A stretch of DNA of 64,000 bases from Clostridiales bacterium (lineage in GTDB: Bacteria > Bacillota > Clostridia > Oscillospirales > Oscillospiraceae). Shown in pieces: positions 49,864-61,971 of this stretch. The number at the start of each line of letters is the position of its first letter. The first letter of the stretch is position 1. The stretch spans positions 1 to 64,000 of the forward strand of contig SFPN01000002.1 of assembly GCA_004551945.1 (NCBI GenBank), written 5' to 3'. The position numbers were made by a program, and so were the translations under genes. The notes under the pieces are model-generated. The model was not told where the DNA came from and made no database searches. It saw only the letters and a list, made by a program, of their open reading frames with translations.

Positions 49864-50814
49864 TCATCGCCCATCGCGGCTCACCTCCTCTCCTTCCGGT
49901 ACATCATTTGTCACGTTCAGGCACAGCTCCCCATAGGTGGCCGCGTCGTCGGCGCTGCCGGGGAAGGTTGCTCCCACAACAACTTCATAGGTCACGCCGC
50001 TGACGTAATCGTAATATCTGTCTTCGGGCCGGGGATTCACAACATGCAGGTCATGCGCCCGGCAGAGAGCCAGACAGGATTCGGTCTGTTCCCCCAGGGC
50101 GTGGAACTGACTGGCGGAAACCAGCAGGAAACGGCGGTCGTGCCGGTTCCCCAGCAGCCAGTACAAGGTTTTGTTCTCCGTGTCCTTCGGGTGCACGCCG
50201 TGGGCTTCGCAGACCTTGCGATAGGTATCAATTTCTGCGTACAGCCGGATGGCTTTCTCAAGATCGCTGCCGGCGCGAAGGAAAAACCAGTCCACGCCGG
50301 TTCCGTCATGGGTGCCGTCCAGGCCCTCATCGCCCTGCCCGGAGACCACATAATGCGTGGTCATGGCGCAGTCTCCCGCCAGAGCAAGCTCCCATTGCGC
50401 CATGTGCTCAGCCCCGTCAGGGTCGATGCCGCTCCAGGGTTCCAGAAATTGCATGCGGGCGCGCTTCCGCGCCTCCTGCTGCTCCCGCCACAGCTTCTCC
50501 CGCGCCTCCTGTTCCTCCCGCCGGCGGGCTTGCTCCTGGGGGGACAGCTTTTTCGGCGCTGGCGGTCTGACCGGCGGCTTTCCCGCCGGCGGCGCGGGGC
50601 GCTGGGTTTTGTCCTTTGGATGGCGCAGCCGATACCCCAGGCAGAAGATCCCCATGCTGATCACAGCGCAGCCCAGCGCGAAGGCAGCGCTCAGCAGCCG
50701 GTGATCGATTCCTTCCCCGGTCAGAATGACCCCCACGGCAACCAGGCAGCTGACGGTCAGAAGCGCCCCAAAAACCAGGCAGATTCCCCCCACCCCACGC
50801 TTGACCTTTTCCAT
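49864..50814 (-). CDS. Membrane protein of unknown function with long soluble domain
   Basis: 316 residues from the ATG at 50814. Two N-terminal membrane helices (about 8-30 and 37-58), a Pro-rich linker (QRPAPPAGKPPVRPP), a highly charged coiled-coil-like helix (EQARRREEQEAREKLWREQQEARKRA, about 90-118), then a globular C-terminal domain with WELALAGDCAMTTHYVVSG, FLLVSASQFHALGE and EVVVGATFPGSADD. No family recognised. The C-terminus presumably faces the cytoplasm. The 279-base gap before it holds a possible extended -10 (TGGTATTAT, minus strand, near 51049). Confidence 0.65.
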   Translation of the reverse strand: MEKVKRGVGGICLVFGALLTVSCLVAVGVILTGEGIDHRLLSAAFALGCAVISMGIFCLGYRLRHPKDKTQRPAPPAGKPPVRPPAPKKLSPQEQARRREEQEAREKLWREQQEARKRARMQFLEPWSGIDPDGAEHMAQWELALAGDCAMTTHYVVSGQGDEGLDGTHDGTGVDWFFLRAGSDLEKAIRLYAEIDTYRKVCEAHGVHPKDTENKTLYWLLGNRHDRRFLLVSASQFHALGEQTESCLALCRAHDLHVVNPRPEDRYYDYVSGVTYEVVVGATFPGSADDAATYGELCLNVTNDVPEGEEVSRDGR

Positions 50815-51093
50815 CCTTTCCCCAGCTCCTTTCTTTTCATTGGACCGGATTCCCGTCATTCCGGCGAGACAAAAGGCAGACGCTCTCCACATGGCTCGAC
50901 AGGCCGGAAATGATGTCAGATTCTCCATGTGTCCGTGGGAACTGCTCTACACCCGAAATGGGCGAGATAAGGCTGACATCAAATCCAAAACCTAAAGGGC
51001 CGCCGTTCTCGGAAACAGGTCGATTCATTTCTTTCGATACTATATAATACCAGCGAGGAAGAAATGTAAAATATGCCGTTGGCCTTGCTTTTA

Positions 51094-52368
51094 TCATAAA
51101 ACTGATTCACCGCTCTGAAATACTTCAAACTGTCGTTTCGGACCTCCGCATACCGGGCAGCGATCCGGAATCTGGTCTCCGGCCATCACGTAGCCGCAAA
51201 TCGGACACACGAAAACAGTTTCTTTGTCAAACTTTTCTATTGCTGACGCTTCCTTCAGCAGTTTGGCATGGACCTTTTCCGCTGCGGCAGCTCCCGAAAA
51301 CGCCTGCTTAGTCAGCGGCGCCTGTTCTTTGACGGCATATTCTTCCATCATCTTATAAAAATACTGATACTCAAACTCTTCGGTGGGAATAAATGACTCT
51401 GCCGATTCCCTGAATGGAGTCCTGTTTTGCATAATCGAATAAAAATTCCTGGCGTGATGATATTCTGAGGCTGCCAATGCCTTGAAAAGGTTGGAAATCC
51501 GTTCCATTCCACGTCTTTTTGCCCGATCTGCGAACATCAGATATTTCAGATGTGCCATCAGCTCGGATATTACGGTCTTTTCCAGACTTTCTTTCAGCAT
51601 AGGAACTTTTCGTTCTTTGTCATAAGCATTTTCAGAGAGATCATCAAAACGATATTTCAGCTCTTTTCCCTCCATGAAAAAGTGAACCATATGATGCTCT
51701 ACGTCGCAAGCCCTGATCTCCTCGGATACATCTTCGATGAGAGCACCTCCGCCACCTGTACAAATCAAGGGGATATCATCCACGATGTCTTCAAATCTGG
51801 AATGCACATGGCCACATAATAAATATTTTACCTTATCCTTCCATGGTGTATATGCCTCTTTCAGCCGCTCAAACTCTTCTTCGGATACAGAATTTCGAAT
51901 ATAATGATTTGGGACCGGAATATGAAATGCAATGATGACACGATGAACATTTTCCATTTCCAATACCTGTTTCAGAAGGTCCAGTCCTTCCGTCTCAAAT
52001 GTCCGCATGGCATTGTCCAGAACGACTACGGAAAATTCTTTTGCAAGCAGGGCATAGTTTTTTCTCCCAAAATAGTCCATATAAGCTCCCGTATCATGAT
52101 TTCCACGCAGCACATAAATATCGTTATATGCAATTATCTCCGTCAATTCGCTGATCTCTTCATAATAGTATTCATTTCCTGCCGGAACCAGATCCCCTGC
52201 AATCAGAGTAATGTCATCCTCAGCGCTTTTTTCCAGTGTTCCTGCATACACTTTCATATTATATGTACCCAGTCCCTCACATCCCGGATCACCAATGACT
52301 CCCATGGAATTTACCCAGGGGAGATGTATGATCGGTTGCTCTACTTTCTGAATTCTATTTTTGTTCAT
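51094..52368 (-). CDS. Metallophosphoesterase-rubrerythrin-rubredoxin fusion protein
   Basis: 424 residues from the ATG at 52368 (GAGGT upstream). Residues 1-250: calcineurin-like phosphoesterase with AGDLVP, GNHD (89-92), AFHIP and GHVH (186-189); the first motif is GDPG in place of D-x-H. Residues 255-375: rubrerythrin-type diiron helices with Glu269, E302-x-x-H305, Glu in TEEFEYQY and E364-x-x-H367. Residues 385-410: rubredoxin-like knuckle with Cys388, Cys391, Cys404 and Cys407. The gene is AT-rich (aaa, gaa, tat, ata codons), unlike both neighbours, which suggests transfer. A peroxide-reducing unit joined to a phosphoesterase is unusual. Confidence 0.85.
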   Translation of the reverse strand: MNKNRIQKVEQPIIHLPWVNSMGVIGDPGCEGLGTYNMKVYAGTLEKSAEDDITLIAGDLVPAGNEYYYEEISELTEIIAYNDIYVLRGNHDTGAYMDYFGRKNYALLAKEFSVVVLDNAMRTFETEGLDLLKQVLEMENVHRVIIAFHIPVPNHYIRNSVSEEEFERLKEAYTPWKDKVKYLLCGHVHSRFEDIVDDIPLICTGGGGALIEDVSEEIRACDVEHHMVHFFMEGKELKYRFDDLSENAYDKERKVPMLKESLEKTVISELMAHLKYLMFADRAKRRGMERISNLFKALAASEYHHARNFYSIMQNRTPFRESAESFIPTEEFEYQYFYKMMEEYAVKEQAPLTKQAFSGAAAAEKVHAKLLKEASAIEKFDKETVFVCPICGYVMAGDQIPDRCPVCGGPKRQFEVFQSGESVL

Positions 52369-52417
52369 TCTATATACCTCGTTTTTTATCATTAACCATT
52401 CAATCATTCAGACTCCA

Positions 52418-52461
52418 TGACATCATCTGTTCGGCATTAAAAAACTGCAATTATGATGTCA
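52418..52461. promoter_or_regulatory. Inverted repeat upstream of the fusion gene
   Basis: TGACATCAT (52418-52426) / ATGATGTCA (52453-52461), perfect 9-bp arms 26 bases apart, 50-93 bases before the start at 52368. Possibly an operator or leader hairpin of the acquired gene. The rest of the 202-base gap is AT-rich without a gene. Confidence 0.5.
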
Positions 52462-52570
52462 GGGAACCAGCGGATATAAGTCCTTCTATTCACTTTCAGG
52501 CAGGTGCGTTCGTCATTTGAATGCCCACCAATATTGCCGAAAATTTCTGAAATAAGCGGTTTCTCATGCT

Positions 52571-53920
52571 TTATTTCTCTACCCTTGACATCAATACTAC
52601 CGTCTCCACATGATGGGTTCTGGGGAAGAGGTCGGCGGCTTCGGCTTTGATGAGCTGATACCCCTGCTCCCCCAGCAGCTTCACGTCCCGTGCCAGGGTG
52701 GCCGGGTCGCAGGAGACGTACACCAGGCGCTGGGGGGACATCTGGACGATGGCCTGGATCACCTCCGCCGAGATCCCCTTCCGGGGCGGGTCCACGCAGA
52801 TCACGTCCGGGCGGATGCCCCGCTGGGCCAGGGCCAGGGCGGCCTGGCCGGCGTCGGCGCAGAAGAACTCCGCGTTATCCACCCCGTTCCGGGCGGCGTT
52901 GGCCCTGGCGTCCTCCACCGCGGCGGGGACCACCTCCGCCCCGATGGCCCGCTTTGCCTTCCGGGCCATGCACAGGGTGATGGTGCCGATGCCGCAGTAC
53001 AGGTCCAGCACCGTCTCCTTCCCGGTGAGCCCCGCAAAGTCCAGGGCCCGGCCGTAGAGAACCTCCGCCTGGTCCCGGTTCACCTGGTAGAAGGACGGCA
53101 CCGACAGCCGGAAGGTCAGGCCGCAGAGGGTGTCCTCCAGATAGTCCCGCCCCCAGAGGGTGTGGCAGGTCTTGCCCAGAATTACGTTGGTCTTGTCCGT
53201 GTTCACCGACAGCACCACCCCCACCAGGCCCGGCTCGGCGGACCGGAGGGCCTGGATCAGCGCGTTCTTGTGGGGCAGGGTTTTTCCGTTGGCGATCACC
53301 GCGCAGAGGGACTCCCCCGCCCGGTTCACCCGGACGTAAAAGTGGCGGATGAGGCCCTGGTGGGCCTTCTCGTCGTAAGCAGGAATGTGATAGGTCTCCA
53401 TCCACCCCTTGAAGGCCGTCCGCAGACGGGTGGCGGGAAAGGGCTGGAGCAGGCAGTCCGCCGCGTCGATCACGTCGTGGCTTCGCGCCCGGAAGAAGCC
53501 CACCCGGGGGCCGTCAGCCACGGGGAACTGGATCTTGTTCCGGTACCGGTCAGGCTCCTTGGCGGCGTGGATCACCTCCACGGTCCCCTCCCAGCCGCCG
53601 ATGCGCTGGAGGGCGTCCTGGACCCGGCGGCGTTTCAGCTCGGTTTCCTCCTCGTAGGTCATGTGCCGCAGCTGGCAGCCGCCGCACTTGGGGTACTGGG
53701 GGCAGTCGGGAATCTGACGATGGGGGGAGGGCTCCACCACCTCTGCCACCCGGCCCCAGGCGGCGGACTTGCCCACCTTCAGCAGCTGGACCCTGCACAG
53801 CTCCCCGGCCAGGGCCCCTTTCACAAAGACCGCCTGGCCGTTCAGCCGGGCCACGCCCTCGCCGGAGCTGCCGTAGCCCTCCATGCGCAGGGGGTATACC
53901 TCGTTTTTCTTGGCTGTCAT
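52571..53920 (-). CDS. rlmD: 23S rRNA (uracil-5-)-methyltransferase RlmD
   Basis: 449 residues from the ATG at 53920 (AAGGGAG upstream). An N-terminal TRAM domain (EGYGSSGEGVARLNGQAVFVKGAL) is followed by an iron-sulfur site with four Cys: CPQYPKCGGCQ and C in AADCLLQ. The methyltransferase core includes DLYCGIGTITL (SAM loop), CVDPPRKG and VYVSCDPATLARD with the catalytic Cys. It methylates U1939-type positions in 23S rRNA (RumA/RlmCD group; in Firmicutes both positions can be targets). Monocistronic. Confidence 0.94.
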   Translation of the reverse strand: MTAKKNEVYPLRMEGYGSSGEGVARLNGQAVFVKGALAGELCRVQLLKVGKSAAWGRVAEVVEPSPHRQIPDCPQYPKCGGCQLRHMTYEEETELKRRRVQDALQRIGGWEGTVEVIHAAKEPDRYRNKIQFPVADGPRVGFFRARSHDVIDAADCLLQPFPATRLRTAFKGWMETYHIPAYDEKAHQGLIRHFYVRVNRAGESLCAVIANGKTLPHKNALIQALRSAEPGLVGVVLSVNTDKTNVILGKTCHTLWGRDYLEDTLCGLTFRLSVPSFYQVNRDQAEVLYGRALDFAGLTGKETVLDLYCGIGTITLCMARKAKRAIGAEVVPAAVEDARANAARNGVDNAEFFCADAGQAALALAQRGIRPDVICVDPPRKGISAEVIQAIVQMSPQRLVYVSCDPATLARDVKLLGEQGYQLIKAEAADLFPRTHHVETVVLMSRVEK

Positions 53921-53987
53921 GGCGACTGCTCCCTTCTTGTGGGAATTTTCACAGGCCGGCGGGAGCAAGCCCCGCCCTGTCTTGTTC

Positions 53988-54016
53988 ATTATACCACAAG
54001 GGCACATTCCTGAACA
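53988..54016 (-). promoter_or_regulatory. Promoter of rlmD
   Basis: Minus strand: TGTTCA (54016-54011), 17-base spacer ending TGTGG, TATAAT (53993-53988). Confidence 0.7.
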
Positions 54017-54097
54017 GAGCGGATTTTTCTCCGGGGTTTTTTGTGTGGTTTTTCAGGGGCAAATTCACAGAATCTTCTTTTTTCTTTTCCGCGGATG

Positions 54098-54106
54098 TGT
54101 TATAAT
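54098..54106 (+). promoter_or_regulatory. Extended -10 promoter of secA
   Basis: TGTTATAAT (TATAAT at 54101-54106), about 80 bases before the ATG at 54185. The -35 region is only a T run. Confidence 0.6.
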
Positions 54107-54184
54107 GCGGTGAATCTGGGTTTCTATACCCTTTTACCATGCGAAATGCAGCGGTTCACCGCTTTTTGAAAGGATTCTCCAATT

Positions 54185-56935
<2,751 letters not shown>

Positions 56936-56981
56936 GCTCCTGTATCAAGCGCCAACATTGCAAAATCCTGTGAGGTGTTCT

Positions 56982-57800
56982 ATGCCCTTCACCCAGCAAA
57001 CCAAACACGGCGTGGTCTTCCACACCGCCGACGCCTTCACCGCCGCCGGAGGAGTAGCCCACGGCTTTGCCTCCCGGCTGGGAGGCGTCAGCACCGGCCC
57101 CTGCGCCCAGCTGAACCTGGGGCTCTCCCGCCACGACCGGCCCGAGGCCGTCCGGGAGAACTACCGCCGCTTCTGCCAGGCCATCGGCACCGACGAGAGA
57201 AGCCTGGTGATGACCCATCAGGTCCACCAGGACACGGTGCGCACCGCCGCCCGAAGTGATGTGCTGGCCGATCTCTTCGACCCCATCCCCTACGACGCGG
57301 ACGGTCTCGTCACCAACCAACCCGGCCTGTGCCTTACCATTTACTACGCCGACTGCATCCCGGTGCTCCTGTACGACCCGGTGAAAAAGGCCATCGCCGC
57401 CGTCCACTCCGGCTGGCGGGGCACCGCCCTGGCCATCGTCCCCAAGGCGGTGGCAAAACTGACCGCCCTTTACGGCAGCGACCCCAAGGATATCCTGGCC
57501 GCCATCGGCCCGGGCATCGGCCCCTGCTGCTTTGAGACCCACAGGGACGTCCCCGACGCCATGGCCGCTCAGCTTGGCCCGGGGGTGCTGGACTTCGTCC
57601 GACCCCTGGCAGAGCCGGGGAAGTTCTCCGTGGACCTGAAGGGCATCCTCACCTGGCAGCTGGCCGGGGCGGGCCTTGCCCGGGAACAGGTGGAGGTTCT
57701 CCCCCTGTGCACCGGCTGCCACCCGGAGCTCTACTGGTCCCACCGGAAGCTGGGGGACCGGCGGGGCAACCAGGCCGCCATGATCCAGCTTCTCCCCTAA
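56982..57800 (+). CDS. pgeF: Peptidoglycan editing factor PgeF (YfiH/laccase-domain family)
   Basis: 272 residues from the ATG at 56982 (GAGGT upstream). Conserved Cys/His metal cluster: MTHQVHQDTV, YYADCIPVLLYDP, AVHSGWRGTALAI and IGPGIGPCCFE. Family members act as a purine-nucleoside phosphorylase/multicopper-type oxidoreductase in other contexts; in E. coli PgeF removes wrongly incorporated L-serine from UDP-MurNAc precursors. It probably shares the secA transcript. The M23 gene follows after 33 bases. Confidence 0.92.
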   Translation: MPFTQQTKHGVVFHTADAFTAAGGVAHGFASRLGGVSTGPCAQLNLGLSRHDRPEAVRENYRRFCQAIGTDERSLVMTHQVHQDTVRTAARSDVLADLFDPIPYDADGLVTNQPGLCLTIYYADCIPVLLYDPVKKAIAAVHSGWRGTALAIVPKAVAKLTALYGSDPKDILAAIGPGIGPCCFETHRDVPDAMAAQLGPGVLDFVRPLAEPGKFSVDLKGILTWQLAGAGLAREQVEVLPLCTGCHPELYWSHRKLGDRRGNQAAMIQLLP

Positions 57801-57833
57801 CCCAGCGCAACCCAGCAAAGGAGGCATCTTTCC

Positions 57834-59558
57834 GTGCGCGGAACGTCCCAAAAACCCCATGACAGCTTAAAAGAGAAGGCCGCCCGCTTCCGCCAAAAGC
57901 AGGAGGAAAAAAGCGCCGCCCATCCCCTGCGCTCCTCCCTGCCCTTTCTGGGCATTGCCGGCGTGATTCTGTCCGGCGCGGTGTTTGTGGCCTCCTGCAC
58001 CCTCTGCTACACCATCAACGCCCAGGGCCAGTCCGTGGCCTTCTTCCAGGACCAGGCGACCTATAACGCCGCCGTCTCCCAGGCGGAGGCCAAGGCCTCC
58101 CGCATTCTGGAGACCGACTACTCCCTGGACCAGTCCCTCACCCTCAGCACCACCCTGGCTCCCCGGGACCAGATCGAGCCCCTGTCCCAGGTCACCGACT
58201 CCATCCTGGAGACCATCCCTGAGCTGGAGCATGTGTACATCCTGTCCGTGGACGGCACGGTGGTGGGGGCCGCCCAGGACTCTGCCGCCATCACCCAGGC
58301 CCTGAACCTGGTGAAGGAGCACTATACCACCCCCAACACCCTGTCCCTCCAGCTGGACAGCCAGGTGAGCGTGCGCTACGCCTACCTGCCCGCAGAGGCC
58401 GGCGTGTCCACCGCCCAGGAGCTGGCAGACCTGCTGCTGGCGGAAAGCCCCCGGACCTTTGACTATGTGGTTCAGGAGGGGGACACCCTGGAGAGCCTGC
58501 TGGAGCGGTTCTCCATGACCCAGGAGCGGCTCCAGGAGCTGAACCCCTGGCTGATTCTGGAGTCCCAGACCCCGGCCATGGGCATTGACGAGGAAAAGAC
58601 CGAGGAAGAACAAATCGACCAGGAGGACCTGGCCGCCCTGCTGGCTGCCGAGTTCGGCACGCCCTTAGAGGCCGGTTTCACCCTGACCGTGGAGCAGTCC
58701 TGCCCCCTGCTGGTGGTCTCCACGGTGGAGGAGCAGGAGCTGACCCGCCCCATCGCCCCCCAGCTGGAAACCCAGCCGGACAGCACCATGTTCACCGGGG
58801 AGCAGCGGATCATCCAGGAGGGGGAGGCCGGTGAGGCCGCCGTCCTGTCCCGGGTGGTCACCCGCTGCGGCGTGCCCATCGCCACCACCGACCTGCGCTC
58901 CGTTACGGTTTCCGAGGCCGTCCCCCTCATTGTGGGCACCGGCACCCAGCCCAAGCCTCAGCTGCCCGACGGCTGCCTGTTCCTGTGGCCGGTGCGGGGC
59001 ACCATCTCCTCGGACTATGGCTACCGGTTCATCTTCGGGGAGACCAACTTCCACCGGGGCATCGACATTCCCGCCCCCCTGGGCACCGCCATCAACGCCG
59101 CCGCCGACGGCACGGTGCTCTTCGCCGGGGAGCGGGGGACCTACGGCAACCTGGTGATCGTCTCCCACGCCAACGGCTTTGTTACATACTACGCCCACTG
59201 CTCCAAGTTCCTGGTGCAGGCGGGCGACCAGGTGACCCAGGGCCAGCCCATCGCCGCGGTGGGCTCCACCGGCCGGTCCACGGGGCCCCACTGCCACTTT
59301 GAGGTGCGGTACCAGAACACCCCCATTGACCCGCTGCTCTACCTGCCCGGGGAGAACAACGCCCCCGCCCGGACCCAGGTTCCTGAGGAGCCGGAAGAGC
59401 CCCAGACCCCGGCGGAGCCTGAGACTCCGGCAGCCCCTGTGGCGCCCGTCCAGCCGGAGACCCCGGCGGAGCCTGCGGCCCCTGCGGAGCCCCAGGACAG
59501 CCAGGAGGCGGCTCCCCCTGCCGGGGAGAGCCCCCAACAGGATGACGGGGAAGCCTGA
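57834..59558 (+). CDS. M23 endopeptidase with LysM and G5 domains and Pro/Glu-rich tail
   Basis: 574 residues from a GTG with AAAGGAGG. Order: cytoplasmic basic tail, membrane helix (about 34-56), an extracellular helical region, LysM-type repeat (YVVQEGDTLESLLERFSMTQERLQELNP, about 208-245), G5 domain (about 295-375), M23 peptidase (FHRGIDI and GPHCHFEV ligands), and a C-terminal tail of about 60 residues rich in P, E and A. It is a paralogue of 4156-5541. The LysM should bind peptidoglycan glycan strands; the tail may cross the wall. Confidence 0.88.
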   Translation: MRGTSQKPHDSLKEKAARFRQKQEEKSAAHPLRSSLPFLGIAGVILSGAVFVASCTLCYTINAQGQSVAFFQDQATYNAAVSQAEAKASRILETDYSLDQSLTLSTTLAPRDQIEPLSQVTDSILETIPELEHVYILSVDGTVVGAAQDSAAITQALNLVKEHYTTPNTLSLQLDSQVSVRYAYLPAEAGVSTAQELADLLLAESPRTFDYVVQEGDTLESLLERFSMTQERLQELNPWLILESQTPAMGIDEEKTEEEQIDQEDLAALLAAEFGTPLEAGFTLTVEQSCPLLVVSTVEEQELTRPIAPQLETQPDSTMFTGEQRIIQEGEAGEAAVLSRVVTRCGVPIATTDLRSVTVSEAVPLIVGTGTQPKPQLPDGCLFLWPVRGTISSDYGYRFIFGETNFHRGIDIPAPLGTAINAAADGTVLFAGERGTYGNLVIVSHANGFVTYYAHCSKFLVQAGDQVTQGQPIAAVGSTGRSTGPHCHFEVRYQNTPIDPLLYLPGENNAPARTQVPEEPEEPQTPAEPETPAAPVAPVQPETPAEPAAPAEPQDSQEAAPPAGESPQQDDGEA

Positions 59559-59572
59559 ATAAACGCAAAAAG

Positions 59573-59599
59573 GAGCCGGATCAGTTGATCCGGCTCTTT
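59573..59599. terminator. Terminator of the second M23 gene
   Basis: GAGCCGGATCA (59573-59583) / TGATCCGGCTC (59586-59596), T3C, with an A-rich left flank. Confidence 0.88.
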
Positions 59600-59639
59600 C
59601 TCGCAGCATATTTTTCCCACGAAAGGCGGTACTGCCCTC

Positions 59640-59740
59640 AAGGCTCTGCCGCCCTCTGCACAGCACGCCCAGTGTGCGCACTGGGTGTCAGTCTTTGCCC
59701 TGCGGGCAAAGCCAGCTCCCCCAGAGGGGGAGCTTAAGGG
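59640..59740. repeat. Hairpin-rich intergenic segment of repeat-element type
   Basis: Several tight stems: AGCTCCCCC (59714-59722) / GGGGGAGCT (59726-59734), GCCCAGTG / CACTGGGT around 59668-59688, and TTTGCCC / GGGCAAA around 59694-59710. The layout resembles short intergenic palindromic elements found in many copies in Oscillospiraceae genomes. Only one copy can be seen in this window. Confidence 0.45.
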
Positions 59741-59759
59741 GTGGGTGGGTATCTCCGCG

Positions 59760-60860
59760 TCATTGGGCCACCCGCTCCAGCAGGACCTTGCCGCAGGCCC
59801 GGGCGAAGAGACGGGCGCCTGCCAGGGCCTCGTCCAGGGTGTTTCCGTGGCTGCCCACCTCCACCAGCAGGGACCCCTTGGTGAGCTGCTGGTTGAACCG
59901 GGCGGTGCGCAATGTAATGGGCCGGGCCAGCCCCGGCCAGAGGGCGTTCATCTGCCCCTGGATCTCCATGGCCAGGGCCAGGTGCTCCGGCCAGTCGGGG
60001 AAGGACGCCCCCGCGTCGTCAGACCCCACCAGGAGCATCACCTGGGCGGTTTTCACCCCGTCCACCTGGAGCACCGGCTTGTAGATGGTGCCGTCGGTGC
60101 CCACCAGGGCGTCCCGGTGCACGTCCAGCACCATCTGAATGGTGGGGTACTGGGCCAGAATGGCCTCCACCCCCGCCCGGGACCGGTCGTAGGCCCCGTT
60201 GTAGGAGGGGTAGTCGTAGATCTCCGTGTCGTGAATCACCGACAGGCCCATTTCCTCAAAGATTCGCGCGATCTCGTCCCCCACCCGTATGATATTATAG
60301 TTGGCGTCCGTGGTGTGGGCGGTGCCCGTCTCTGTGTAGGGCTCGGTGCCGTCCCGGGCGAAGGATTCCGTTGCGTGGGTGTGCATAATAAGGACCTGGG
60401 GCCCGTCCGCCGCCGGGGAAAAGGACAGGCTGCTCCCTCCCTGGGCCACCGCCTCCAGGTCCACCGTCTTTTCCGTCCGGTTGAACAGGGAGATTCCCCC
60501 GGACGTCACATAGCCCGCGCCGCTGCCGGTGATGGTGCGCTCCTCCACGTTGTCGGGGGTCACCGCCGCCAGGTTCTGCTCCTCCTCGGCCTCCTCCGGG
60601 GCGGTCTCCTCAGGCTTGGCCTCTTCGCCGGTCCCCGCCGTCCAATGGGCCAGCAGGGCAGACTCCCCCAGCAGCACCCGCTGCCAGAGGGGCGCGGGCC
60701 CGTCCGCCCCCGAAAGGCTGGCCGCCAGGGCGGGCAGGGCGGTCTCCGGAAGAATCCCCGCCGTCACAGCGGCCAGCCACAGGCCCACCAGGGCCAGAAA
60801 GCAGGCGGCGCACCGCCGCAGGAAGCGGCCCCCGGCGGTCCCACGTTTTTTCATTGGCAT
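59760..60860 (-). CDS. spoIIP: Stage II sporulation protein P (amidase/endopeptidase)
   Basis: 366 residues from the ATG at 60860; the ATG at 60854 has better spacing (10 bases) to GAGGAG and is possible. An N-terminal membrane helix (about 15-38) is followed by a low-complexity acidic linker. The catalytic domain has zinc ligands LIMHTHATESF, VLDVHRDA and EVGSHGNT. SpoIIP cleaves stem peptides from peptidoglycan during engulfment, and SpoIID then processes the denuded glycan. Divergent from the YihY gene. Its terminator side is the hairpin-rich region at 59640. Confidence 0.95.
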   Translation of the reverse strand: MPMKKRGTAGGRFLRRCAACFLALVGLWLAAVTAGILPETALPALAASLSGADGPAPLWQRVLLGESALLAHWTAGTGEEAKPEETAPEEAEEEQNLAAVTPDNVEERTITGSGAGYVTSGGISLFNRTEKTVDLEAVAQGGSSLSFSPAADGPQVLIMHTHATESFARDGTEPYTETGTAHTTDANYNIIRVGDEIARIFEEMGLSVIHDTEIYDYPSYNGAYDRSRAGVEAILAQYPTIQMVLDVHRDALVGTDGTIYKPVLQVDGVKTAQVMLLVGSDDAGASFPDWPEHLALAMEIQGQMNALWPGLARPITLRTARFNQQLTKGSLLVEVGSHGNTLDEALAGARLFARACGKVLLERVAQ

Positions 60861-60953
60861 CACGCTCCTCTTGTCCCGGCCTGCGGGGTTTCTGGACTTT
60901 ATCCTATGCTCCGCCCGGCCCATTCAGAACCGCCCCCAGAAAGGAGGTCCCCT

Positions 60954-61814
60954 ATGGGTAAGCGCTGGTCATCCCTCATAGACAAGCTCTGGTCCTCCCC
61001 TCCCGTGCTCTTTCTCCGGGAAGGGCTGATGCTCTATTTCAGCCGCCGGATTCCCCAGGCGGCGGCCTGCCTGGCCTACTTCGTGCTGCTGACGGTGTTC
61101 CCCGTCCTCATCTGCGTGTCCTACCTGCTGGGCCTGGCCAACATCGACGTTGCCAGCCTCATCTCCCAGCTTCAGGCCTTCCTGCCCGACGCCGCCCTGG
61201 AGCTGCTGGAGGGGTACCTGCGCTACGTCTCCTACCACCAGACCACGGGCCTGTTCATCGCGGGACTCATCGGCTGCTGGTTTTCCGCCGCCGCGGCCTA
61301 CCGGACCATCGCCCGGGTGATTCTGGACGTGTACGACCAGGTGTCCCAGACCATGCTCCGGGGGATGGTGTCCAGCATCATCTTCCCCTTCGGCCTGCTG
61401 CTCACCCTGGACCTGTCGGTGCTGGTGGTGGTCACCGGCCAGCGGACCCTTCAGGCTGTGGCGGAGCGCATCCCCTTCCTGGGGCAGTTTCTCTCCCTGT
61501 GGTCCTGGATTCGGTATGTGCTCCTGTTCGCCGTCTTTCTCCTGTTCATCCTGGCGGTGCTGAACATGGCCGCCCCCTCCGGCACCCCAAGGCTTCCCAT
61601 GGTGGTCAGCGGCATCGCCGCCGCCCTGGCCCTGGTGGTCTGCTCGGCGGTGTTCTCCTGGTTCATCGGCCTGTCCTCCCGGTACTCCCTGGTTTACGGC
61701 TCCCTCATGTCCATTGTGGTGCTGCTCATCTGGCTGTACCTCTGCGGGCAGATCCTCTTTCTGGCGGTGGTCTTTACCAGCGTCTGGTACAAAAACCGCA
61801 GCCGCCGCCGGTAA
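60954..61814 (+). CDS. YihY/BrkB-family inner-membrane protein
   Basis: 286 residues, six membrane segments. The YihY pattern is clear: R-R-I-P-Q-A-A-A-x-L-A-Y-F-x-L-L-T-V-F-P, GLFIAGLIGCWFSAAAAYRTIA and the C-terminal SLMSIVVLLIWLYLCGQILFLA. Proteins of this type were once called ribonuclease BN; that activity belongs to another protein, and the true function is unknown. AAAGGAGG ribosome binding site. Transcribed away from spoIIP. Confidence 0.92.
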   Translation: MGKRWSSLIDKLWSSPPVLFLREGLMLYFSRRIPQAAACLAYFVLLTVFPVLICVSYLLGLANIDVASLISQLQAFLPDAALELLEGYLRYVSYHQTTGLFIAGLIGCWFSAAAAYRTIARVILDVYDQVSQTMLRGMVSSIIFPFGLLLTLDLSVLVVVTGQRTLQAVAERIPFLGQFLSLWSWIRYVLLFAVFLLFILAVLNMAAPSGTPRLPMVVSGIAAALALVVCSAVFSWFIGLSSRYSLVYGSLMSIVVLLIWLYLCGQILFLAVVFTSVWYKNRSRRR

Positions 61815-61883
61815 ACCGGGCCGGTTTCCTGGAAAAACCGGGGAATTTCACCAGGATTCTCTCCCCGCGGCAAGGGATTTTGG

Positions 61884-61912
61884 TTGTATCCCTTGACCGG
61901 ATATGGTATAAT
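61884..61912 (+). promoter_or_regulatory. Promoter of gdpP
   Basis: TTGTAT (61884-61889), 17-base spacer ending TATGG, TATAAT (61907-61912): an extended -10 promoter. Confidence 0.85.
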
Positions 61913-61971
61913 GAACGTTATCCTTTTGTGACTATTTTCCAGCGGCGTTCCGCTGTGTTGGGGGTGCTCTC

